NCBI RefSeq assembly: GCF_902506105.1
Contig: NZ_LR733304.1
Coordinates: forward strand, 2,553,832-2,617,831
Source: Aeromicrobium sp. 9AM
GTDB taxonomy: Bacteria > Actinomycetota > Actinomycetes > Propionibacteriales > Nocardioidaceae
DNA: 64,000 nucleotides
Direction of reading: 5' to 3'
The notes beneath the pieces were generated by a model. That model did no database searches. It had not been told where the DNA came from and worked only from the letters and a program-made list of their open reading frames with translations. Position 1 is the first letter of the stretch; the number at the start of each line of letters is the position of its first letter. The position numbers and the translations under genes were made by a program. Shown here in pieces: positions 41,205 to 48,184 of the stretch.

Positions 41205-43802
41205 GTGGAGTATCAGTTGTCGACGTCCTGGCCGTCCTTGCGACGTGAACGTCTCCTGACCGCTGCGGTTGCGGCATTCGCTGATCGCCGCGGCGGGGTC
41301 GTCCTGCGCGGACAGACCGGTGCCGGCAAGAGCCATCTCCTGCGCGAGGTCCGCGCCGAGCTCAACCGTGTCGCACCCGAGCCGATCGTCTGGCTCTCCG
41401 TCGCCGGTACGCGCGAGGAGGAGGACAACGCACTCGCTGCTGCCGACACCCTGCTCGACGGGATCGATGCGCCCGCGATGCGGTCCGGGCGCAAGCTGGC
41501 CAAGGCTGCGCACGAAGCGATCCTCGAGACAGCCGCCGGCCGGCCCGTCGTCATCGAGGTCGAGAACGCCCAGCTCCTCGACTCCGACAGTGCGGAGCTC
41601 GTCGCCAGGATCGCCAGACTTGGCGGCATCAAGCTGCTCGTCGCGTCCCGTTCCACCGCACCACAACGTGCCGCCCTCGTGAGTCTGTGGACCGACGAGC
41701 TGGTCGGCCGGATCGACGTGCCCACCCTCGCGCCTGACGAGCTCGAGACGATCCTGTGGTCGGCGTTGGGCGGACCGGTGGAATCTGCCCTGACCCGCGA
41801 CGTGCTCTACGCGACGGGCGGCAACGTCGGTCTCGCCCGCCAGCTCGTACGCGCCAATGTCGCCGCCGAGACCATCGTGCAGACCAACGGCACGTGGATC
41901 CGCCGGGGCCGCCTGGTTCCCGACGCGCACCTCATCGACGTGGTCACTGCCGAGCTGGGGCGCTACACGCCAGAGGATCGTCACGCGATCGAGCTGGTGG
42001 CACTCTCCGAACCCGTACCCCTCGCCATCGCGCGACCGTCCATCGGCGCCGACACCCTGGACCGTCTGACGACAGCCGGGGTGCTCCGGGTCACCCGCGG
42101 CAGGAGTGCCAACCGGGCCACGCTTCCGGTGCTGAGGTTGCCGCATCCCCTGTACGCCGACTGCATCCGCACCATGGTCACGCCGGCCCGTAGCCATGCC
42201 CTCCATCAGGAGGTCTACCCGGAGGCGCCCCGCGCGTCGCGCCAGACGCTGCACGGACTGGTGCGCTGGGCGGAGTGGACCCTCGAGTGCGGGCTCGACA
42301 TCGACCCGGAGGCCCTGACCCTCGCCGCCGGCGCAGCGAGCAGCAACGGCGACTACGAGGCGGCGATCGACCTCGCGACTGCGGCTCTCGACGCCCGCCC
42401 GAGTCCCATCGTCCGCATCGACGCCCTCGCCATCCGGGCGCGAGAGCTTCGGTTCCGCGACCGGCCGGCCCAGGCGATCCGCGACGTCGAGGACGCCATC
42501 ACCTTGCAGCGGGTCATCCCCACCGACCTGATGCACCCGGCCGACGACCGCATCCTCGACCTCCACGACCTGCGCGCCGACATCGAGCAGTACGGGCTCA
42601 ACGAGGCGGCCCATGCGATCGAGCTGATGGGGCAGATCTACACCGAGATCATCCAGCGCGGCGGCAACATGGACCAGGTCCAGCGCTACCGCATGTCCCG
42701 CATCGCACGACATGGCTGGTCCGGCGACTTCCGCCCGGCCCTCGCAGCGGCCGAGGAGCTGGCGTCGGGCCCGGTGCCCGGCTCTAGCTGGACGCTGCAG
42801 GCCGTGGCACCAGTCATCCTCGCGCAGACCTGGCGTGGCCAGACCGCCCAGGCCGTCGCGATCTCCGAGCGCTATCGACCGGCCGCCTCCGCGTACGACG
42901 CTGCGCTGCCTCGTGTGGGTGCGGAGATCCACCTGTCGACGTTCCTGCTCCACGTGGTGTCCGGGCGCCTGGGCGAGGCCCGCCGGCTCGGGGCTGATCC
43001 CCGACCGCCCGGCGGCGCGACCCGGCTGGACTCGGCGCTGACGTTCGCCGGTGAGGCGCGCCTGCTGTCGGCAGAGGGTCGCTGGCACGAGGCCGACGAG
43101 AAGTTCCGCATCGCCCGCCAGCTGTTCGAGATCCGCGATCCGAGCGGGTTCTCGGCGTGGGCGTTCGCGAGCGAGGCACACTGCGCGTTGATGGTCGGTG
43201 ACCACGAACGCGCCGAGGCGCTGTGCCGCCGGGTCGACCACACGCCCATGAGGGCCAGCCGCGCGTTCGAGGCCGACATCCGCGCGCAGGTCATCACGAC
43301 GCTGTCGGGCCTGGGCCATCGTGACGCCCCGGGCCGCGCGATCGAGATGTCGTTGTGGGCGGAGGAGCGTGGCCACTACCTGGCCGAGCTGTGGGCCCTC
43401 GATCTCTTCGCGGTCACCAGCCCCCGGCTCGCCCGGGCGAGCGGCACGGCCGAGCGCGCACACGTCCTGCTCGAGCTCGTCGATGCCCCCGTGGCTCCGT
43501 CGCTCGTGAACCACATCGACGCGATCATCGAGACCGACTCAACCCTGGAGAAGGCCGCGACAGCCCAGCTGGCGCGCTTCGGCCGGTGGATCCCCAGCAG
43601 CATGCCGGTCCACGTCGACCTGTCGCCGCGGGAGCAGGAGGTCGCGTCGCTCGTCACCGCCGGCCTCAGCAGCGCGGCCATCGCCGAGCGCCTGCACGTG
43701 TCGACACGTACGGTCGAGACCCACCTCTCTCGGGTCTACGCCAAGCTCGGCGTCAACCGCCGCAGCCTGGTCGCCGAGGCGCTGCGCAAGCATTCCGCCT
43801 GA
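41205..43802 (+). CDS. LuxR-family regulator with AAA ATPase domain (LAL type)
   Basis: This 865-residue regulator has an N-terminal ATPase with Walker A GQTGAGKSHLLREV (about residues 36-49) and a Walker-B-like region VIEVENAQLLD. A long helical TPR-like middle follows, and a C-terminal LuxR helix-turn-helix from about residue 805 (LSPREQEVASLVTAGLSSAAIAERLHVSTRTVETHLSRVYAKLGV). Large ATP-binding LuxR regulators of this type respond to an unknown inducer and activate target promoters. The start is GTG; the 171-base upstream region shows no clear promoter. No target is evident, though the large secreted protein gene lies just beyond. Confidence 0.86.
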   Translation: MEYQLSTSWPSLRRERLLTAAVAAFADRRGGVVLRGQTGAGKSHLLREVRAELNRVAPEPIVWLSVAGTREEEDNALAAADTLLDGIDAPAMRSGRKLAKAAHEAILETAAGRPVVIEVENAQLLDSDSAELVARIARLGGIKLLVASRSTAPQRAALVSLWTDELVGRIDVPTLAPDELETILWSALGGPVESALTRDVLYATGGNVGLARQLVRANVAAETIVQTNGTWIRRGRLVPDAHLIDVVTAELGRYTPEDRHAIELVALSEPVPLAIARPSIGADTLDRLTTAGVLRVTRGRSANRATLPVLRLPHPLYADCIRTMVTPARSHALHQEVYPEAPRASRQTLHGLVRWAEWTLECGLDIDPEALTLAAGAASSNGDYEAAIDLATAALDARPSPIVRIDALAIRARELRFRDRPAQAIRDVEDAITLQRVIPTDLMHPADDRILDLHDLRADIEQYGLNEAAHAIELMGQIYTEIIQRGGNMDQVQRYRMSRIARHGWSGDFRPALAAAEELASGPVPGSSWTLQAVAPVILAQTWRGQTAQAVAISERYRPAASAYDAALPRVGAEIHLSTFLLHVVSGRLGEARRLGADPRPPGGATRLDSALTFAGEARLLSAEGRWHEADEKFRIARQLFEIRDPSGFSAWAFASEAHCALMVGDHERAEALCRRVDHTPMRASRAFEADIRAQVITTLSGLGHRDAPGRAIEMSLWAEERGHYLAELWALDLFAVTSPRLARASGTAERAHVLLELVDAPVAPSLVNHIDAIIETDSTLEKAATAQLARFGRWIPSSMPVHVDLSPREQEVASLVTAGLSSAAIAERLHVSTRTVETHLSRVYAKLGVNRRSLVAEALRKHSA

Positions 43803-43840
43803 GCATCCAATCCATCTGACCACCCACCCACCCGAGACGA

Positions 43841-43877
43841 CGCACTGCCCGGCCTCCGCAAGAGACCGGGCAGTGCG
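43841..43877. terminator. Bidirectional terminator
   Basis: CGCACTGCCCGG and CCGGGCAGTGCG form a perfect 12-bp stem with a 13-base loop, followed by TGGTTTCTC. It lies between the convergent luxR-like gene and the Ig-repeat protein gene. Confidence 0.85.
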
Positions 43878-43891
43878 TGGTTTCTCGTCGA

Positions 43892-46858
43892 CTACGGGAT
43901 GTAGCGCCGCAGTGACTTGGCCTTGCCGACCTGGGTCAGCTTCCCCTGACCGTTGTAGACCGCCACGATCACCAGCTGCTCATCCGGCAGGCCCGAACGG
44001 ACGTAGGTCGCCCGTCCGCTGCTGTTGAGCTTCAGCGACGTGATCTTCTGACCGTCGATGTAGAGGTGGACGTAGCCGGGTGCAGGCTTGCCGTTCAGCT
44101 TGCGCACCCAGACCTTGAACGAGCCCTTGTTGAGCGAGATCCGGTTCGTCGTGAGCTGGATCTTGTCGTTGGGCCGGCCCTTGTAGACCCGCTGGATCAG
44201 ACCGTTGCTGACCTTGCTGTCGAACGGCGAGCTCGACGACGGGGTGAAGCGTGCCACGAACCGGTGCGTTCCCGGCTTCAGGCCCTTGAGGGTCCGCGAG
44301 CCGTGGTACGTGCCGGACACGGGGACCGGCGAACCGTACTTCTTGTCGTCGGCGTAGTACTGCAGCGTGCCGTCGATCTTGCCGACCGCGTCAGCGGCAG
44401 GTGTGATCCGCGCCTGGACCAGGATGTCGTCACCCTGGTAGGCCGGGATGCGGTTCGTCACCAGCTTGACCGAGAGCAGGTTCGGATGGATCGTCACCTG
44501 CAGGGTGTTGGACACCCCGTCCTCGGTCTTGCCGTCGCCCTCGAGGTCGTTGAAGTACTTCGCTGAGTACTGGTGAACGCCCTTACTGACCTTGTCCGAG
44601 CTGATGACGGCCAGGCCCTCACCATCGACCAGGACCGGATCCTTGACCGCGACGCCGTTGTCGTAGAACTGGACCCAGCCGACCGCGACGTCACCCTTTT
44701 CGGTTGCGACGTGTGCCGTCAGTGTCAGCGTCTCGCCGTACTGCAGGTCCGTGGCGTTCGACGTGAGGGTCACGGCCACGAGCTGCTTCTTGACGACCTG
44801 GATCAGCTCGCCACTCTCGGCTTCCTTGTACCGCTTGTCGCCGAGGTAGCGCGCCGTCACGTGGTTGTCGCCGACCGGCAGCTTGTCCGTCGTGATCTGC
44901 GCCTTGCCGTCACCGTCGATGCCGACCGGTCCGTCGAACGCCGAGCCGTTGACGTACAGCTGCACCTCGCCCGTGGGCTCGTACGGCTGCGTCGGCAGGT
45001 TGCCCGACACGTCGATGCTGAACGTCACGTCGTTGCCGACGTGCGACGGGTTGAGGTTGCTGCTGAGCGCGACCTTGGCCGAGCCGAAGTTGACGATCTG
45101 GTCGACGTAGTTGCTGGTCGCGGTGTGGAAGTTGTCGTCACCGCTGTAGACGGCCGTCACGTGGTGATGGGCGTCCGGGTTGGTGACCGGCAGCTCCAGC
45201 TCGAAGTGCACCTTGCCGGCGTAGTCGATCGGCAGGTCTCCACTGATCGGATCCTGGTCGATGTAGAACTTGACGGTTCCGGTCGGCTTGGCGGTCGTGG
45301 TCTTGTTCGATGTCACCTTGACGTCGAACTTCGACTTCTCGCCCGCGATCACCGGGTTGTGCACCGACGTGAGCTCGACCGAGACATCACCCTGGTTGAC
45401 GGTGAAGCCCGACAGGCTCGTCTCGTCGACCGAACCGTTGAACTCCTTGTCGCCGGAGTACGTGGCGATGATGTCGTGCGTGCCGACGGGGAGTCGGTTC
45501 GTGGACAGGACGGCCTTGCCGCTGCCGTCGAGGACGACCGGCGCCCCGAGTGCCACGCCGTTCGAGCTGAACTTGACCGTGCCCGTCGGGACACCCTGAG
45601 CCGGATCGACCGGGGACACCGAGACGCCGAGATCGACGACGTCGCCGAAGTTCGGCGGGTCGAGAGGCCCGGAGACCAAGGTCGTCGTGTCACCCTTGCT
45701 GACCGTGAGGGGTTCCTTGCCGGTCGATGCCAGCGAGTCGCTGCCGGGCGCCGGGATGAACTCTGCGCTCAGCGTGTAGTTGCCGACCTTGAGCTTGTCG
45801 GAGTAGACGGTCGCGTCCTGGTTCTCGAGCGCTTCCGTGCCGAGGTTGGTGATGATGCCGTTGGCGAGGTTCTTGGCCGTGAGCTTCACCGAGCCGACCG
45901 GGGTCTGGCCGCCGTTGCCGGCGACGTGAATCGCGTAGCCCTTCATCTCCTGCGTGACGACGGTGCCCGGGTTGGTGATGCTGGTCGTCGTCGTGAACGC
46001 CTGGTTGTACGTGATGACGACGGAACCGTCGCCCTCGACGCTGGGGCTGAATGCCGAGTCGACCGTGGCGTTCAGCAACGGGTTGAGGTAGCTACGTCCA
46101 CCGCCACCGCCCGCGCCGCTCGAGGACAGGAACGTGGCACCCTGGCTGCCGCCCTGGTAACCACCGCCGCCGCCACCCGCGCCGCCACCGGCGAGGAAGC
46201 CGTTGGCGCTGTCGCCGACTCCACCGGCCTGCGTCGCAGCGTCGCCGGGATGTCCGCCCTCAGACTGCGGAGCGGTGCCGTTCTGGCCGTCCTGGTCGCC
46301 GCCGCCACCGTTGCCGCCGGCGAGGTTGGGGCCGTTGTTGCCGCCACCACCGCCGCCGCCACCGGCGACGATCACGCGGTTGGTGTCGATCGCTGAGCCG
46401 AAGAAGACCTCGGTCGCACCGCCACCGCCACCGCCGGCACCGCCGAGCGGTGCGGCTTCGCCACCGGCGCCGCCGGCAGCAGCGCCGCCCGCGGCTCCGC
46501 CGCCACCTTCGAACGTGGGGTTGTCCGTGCCGGCGTCACCGCCACGCTTGCCCAGGTAGACGGAGATGAGCTGACCGGGTGTGACCGGCACGGTGACCGT
46601 GCCGCTCGCGCCACGACCTCCGGACCCGCCCTCGAGGCCACCGGCACCGCCGGCAGCTCCCTTGGTCGTGATCGTGATCGAGTGGACGTCCGACGGGACG
46701 TTCCAGTTCTGGCCGAGGCCTCCTGATACCAGGAAGGTCTTGGACCCCGGGGCGGCTTGAGCCGCCTGGGGGGCGATGGCAATCATGCCCGCGGCCAGCA
46801 TGGCTGACGAGGCAAGAGTTGCGGTGGTCCGGGTCAAGACCCGACTGCGTGGACGCAC
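43892..46858 (-). CDS. Large secreted Gly-rich/Ig-like repeat protein (adhesin-like)
   Basis: This 988-residue exported protein has a signal peptide at residues 1-35 (cleavage near AAQA-APG). A glycine-rich region (about 45-270, with repeats such as GGGGGGGGNNGPNLAGG and GGAGGGGGGYQGG) of the kind found in Gly_rich domains follows. Then come about six Ig-like repeats of roughly 95 residues each, every one with 'G.V.F/LYVDG..V....VLDGDGKA.ISTD.L.VGTH.V.A.Y.GD..F' character, and a short C-terminal domain ending YIP. No LPXTG anchor or transmembrane helix is seen, so it may be released or held by other means. A GTG start is preceded by AAGGAG. The 5' leader contains two small hairpins. Confidence 0.78.
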   Translation of the reverse strand: MRPRSRVLTRTTATLASSAMLAAGMIAIAPQAAQAAPGSKTFLVSGGLGQNWNVPSDVHSITITTKGAAGGAGGLEGGSGGRGASGTVTVPVTPGQLISVYLGKRGGDAGTDNPTFEGGGGAAGGAAAGGAGGEAAPLGGAGGGGGGATEVFFGSAIDTNRVIVAGGGGGGGGNNGPNLAGGNGGGGDQDGQNGTAPQSEGGHPGDAATQAGGVGDSANGFLAGGGAGGGGGGYQGGSQGATFLSSSGAGGGGGRSYLNPLLNATVDSAFSPSVEGDGSVVITYNQAFTTTTSITNPGTVVTQEMKGYAIHVAGNGGQTPVGSVKLTAKNLANGIITNLGTEALENQDATVYSDKLKVGNYTLSAEFIPAPGSDSLASTGKEPLTVSKGDTTTLVSGPLDPPNFGDVVDLGVSVSPVDPAQGVPTGTVKFSSNGVALGAPVVLDGSGKAVLSTNRLPVGTHDIIATYSGDKEFNGSVDETSLSGFTVNQGDVSVELTSVHNPVIAGEKSKFDVKVTSNKTTTAKPTGTVKFYIDQDPISGDLPIDYAGKVHFELELPVTNPDAHHHVTAVYSGDDNFHTATSNYVDQIVNFGSAKVALSSNLNPSHVGNDVTFSIDVSGNLPTQPYEPTGEVQLYVNGSAFDGPVGIDGDGKAQITTDKLPVGDNHVTARYLGDKRYKEAESGELIQVVKKQLVAVTLTSNATDLQYGETLTLTAHVATEKGDVAVGWVQFYDNGVAVKDPVLVDGEGLAVISSDKVSKGVHQYSAKYFNDLEGDGKTEDGVSNTLQVTIHPNLLSVKLVTNRIPAYQGDDILVQARITPAADAVGKIDGTLQYYADDKKYGSPVPVSGTYHGSRTLKGLKPGTHRFVARFTPSSSSPFDSKVSNGLIQRVYKGRPNDKIQLTTNRISLNKGSFKVWVRKLNGKPAPGYVHLYIDGQKITSLKLNSSGRATYVRSGLPDEQLVIVAVYNGQGKLTQVGKAKSLRRYIP

Positions 46859-46879
46859 GAGATTTCTCCTTGGGAGTGG

Positions 46880-46917
46880 GGTGCCACGAAGGCACCGAGA
46901 GAGACTCCCTCAGAGTC
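46880..46917 (-). promoter_or_regulatory. Hairpins in the 5' leader of the Ig-repeat gene
   Basis: GTGCC-ACGAA-GGCAC and GACTC-CCTCA-GAGTC form two small consecutive stems between an AT-rich promoter-like region (about 46940-46965) and the AAGGAG ribosome-binding site. They are of modest length; no known riboswitch class is recognised. Confidence 0.35.
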
Positions 46918-46988
46918 GCGCCAAAAGGTCTGGACCGAATCAGTAAGTACTACGTATTTCTTGCACGATTCGCCCGAAACGCCCGACC

Positions 46989-47906
46989 TCAGACCGCCTC
47001 GTGCGCATCGGCTACGGCCCGCGCCTCGTCACGAAGTGCCTGGACGACGAGGCGCACCGACGGCCGCTCGAAGCGGTCCGGCCGCAACAGGGCCGAGATC
47101 TCCCGCTTGGCCCGGATGCCGACCAAGGGGCGGGTGACCAGGCCGTTGCCGTGCTCGCGAGTCGTGAATCGCGGCAGGATCGCGATGCCGTGACCGGCCG
47201 CGACGAGCGCCTCGACGATTCCGTTGTCGGAGATGCGTTGGGCGATCCGCACCGGCTCGCCCGTCGCCGCGACGACCTGGCTGAGGACGCGGTCGAACGG
47301 ATAGTCGTGGGGCACCCCGATCCAGGTCTCCCCCACGACGTCCTTGGGCGACAGGCTCGCCTTGCGTGCCAACGGGTGCCCCTCGGGCAGGGCGACGTCG
47401 AGCGGCTCGCTGATCAGCGGCACGACCTGGAGCCCCCGCTCGTGCCAGGTGGCCGACGTCGTCGGCGAGTCGGCCAGCACGATGTCGTGGTCCGGCGTGA
47501 GGTCCGCGAAGTCGGTCGTGATGCCGTCCTCGTCGGAACAGATCAGCTCGACCTCGGGCACCTCGGCCAGCCGGGTCAGCACGCCCGGGAACAGCATCTC
47601 GCCACCCGTCGGGAACGTGACCATCGTGACCTGTCCGGCCGGCCGGTGCATGAACTCGCGCCACCGGCCTTCGGCGCGTTCGATCGCGACCGCGATCTCC
47701 GTCGCTGTCTGCACCAATGCGCGTCCCGCCGGGGTCAGCGCCACGCCGCGGCCCGCGGGCTCCACGAGGGTGTAGCCGGCCTCCTTCTCGAGCACCTTCA
47801 GCTGCTGCGAGACCGCCGAGGGTGTGACCTTCATCGCGTCAGCGACGGCACCGACGGTGCCCCGTTCGGCCAGTTCCCGCAGCAGCGCAAGGCGATGTAC
47901 GTCCAT
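46989..47906 (-). CDS. LysR-family transcriptional regulator
   Basis: This 305-residue protein has an N-terminal helix-turn-helix, GTVGAVADAMKVTPSAVSQQLKVLEKEAG (about residues 16-44). The C-terminal co-inducer domain has the usual two-lobe pattern (GQVTMVTFPTGGEMLFPGVL ... DIVLADSPTT ... GHGIAILPRFTTRE). It starts at an ATG with TAGACT six bases upstream, giving a leaderless transcript whose -10 is covered by a CTACAC/GTGTAG palindrome, so it probably represses itself. It is divergent from a 35-residue protein gene, its likely target. Confidence 0.88.
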   Translation of the reverse strand: MDVHRLALLRELAERGTVGAVADAMKVTPSAVSQQLKVLEKEAGYTLVEPAGRGVALTPAGRALVQTATEIAVAIERAEGRWREFMHRPAGQVTMVTFPTGGEMLFPGVLTRLAEVPEVELICSDEDGITTDFADLTPDHDIVLADSPTTSATWHERGLQVVPLISEPLDVALPEGHPLARKASLSPKDVVGETWIGVPHDYPFDRVLSQVVAATGEPVRIAQRISDNGIVEALVAAGHGIAILPRFTTREHGNGLVTRPLVGIRAKREISALLRPDRFERPSVRLVVQALRDEARAVADAHEAV

Positions 47907-47912
47907 GTAGCA

Positions 47913-47918
47913 AGTCTA
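47913..47918 (-). promoter_or_regulatory. Leaderless -10 hexamer (TAGACT) of the lysR gene
   Basis: On the minus strand TAGACT lies six bases before the ATG at 47906 and overlaps the palindrome at 47916-47932. Confidence 0.6.
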
Positions 47919-47932
47919 CACGTTAGGTGTAG
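47916..47932. promoter_or_regulatory. LysR-type palindrome
   Basis: CTACAC-GTTAG-GTGTAG is a perfect 6-bp-arm inverted repeat covering the lysR -10. It lies about 35 bases upstream of a promoter-like TTGTGC (47943-47948) / CATACT (47966-47971) pair with a 17-base spacer that would drive the small gene. Confidence 0.6.
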
Positions 47933-48012
47933 TTCTATTCGCTTGTGCTTGACGATCCGGGCTTCCATACTGGAAGTACGAACTGCCCACCAAAGCCTTG
48001 AAGGAGGCCACC

Positions 48013-48120
48013 ATGATCGCCATCATCACCATCGCTGCCCTCTCCGTGATCGGGATCGGCCGCTCCATCCGCACCGTCGCCACCGACGGCTTCGGACGCG
48101 TGCCGACTCGCTCCATCTGA
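48013..48120 (+). CDS. 35-residue small protein divergent from lysR
   Basis: The ORF encodes a protein with an Ile-rich hydrophobic start, IAIITIAALSVIGIG (residues 2-16), and a basic, Thr/Arg-containing tail ending SI. It has its own AAGGAGG ribosome-binding site six bases upstream, a TTGTGC/CATACT promoter and an immediately following strong terminator, so it is a complete transcription unit. It may be a single-pass membrane microprotein. The next gene lies on the other strand, so it is not a leader peptide of a downstream gene. Confidence 0.6.
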   Translation: MIAIITIAALSVIGIGRSIRTVATDGFGRVPTRSI

Positions 48121-48136
48121 CGCAGCACCAGACGCC

Positions 48137-48167
48137 AAAGCCCCCGCGAGGATCTCGCGGGGGCTTT
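48137..48167 (+). terminator. Intrinsic terminator
   Basis: AAAGCCCCCGCGAG and CTCGCGGGGGCTTT form a perfect 14-bp stem with a GAT loop and a T-rich tail. It ends the small-protein transcript and may also serve the opposing LysM-BTAD gene. Confidence 0.9.
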
Positions 48168-48184
48168 CTTGTGGAGCGGGAGAG

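Noticed and set aside
40257..43514. A 1085-residue minus-strand ORF opposite the LuxR gene
   Set aside because: It is an antisense frame caused by high GC; the plus strand encodes an intact ATPase-LuxR protein with recognisable motifs, and the ORF runs through the GH5 promoter.
44573..46396. A 607-residue plus-strand ORF opposite the Ig-repeat protein
   Set aside because: Asp/Arg/Val-rich antisense product without any domain; the minus strand has a signal peptide and Ig repeats.
46070..46520. Tandem GC-rich repeats that might be taken for a CRISPR array
   Set aside because: They are Gly-codon repeats inside the secreted protein gene; unit lengths vary and there are no unique spacers.
48013..48167. 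Ile-rich leader peptide plus terminator read as an ilv-type attenuator
   Set aside because: The next gene downstream is on the opposite strand, so there is no structural gene for attenuation to control.
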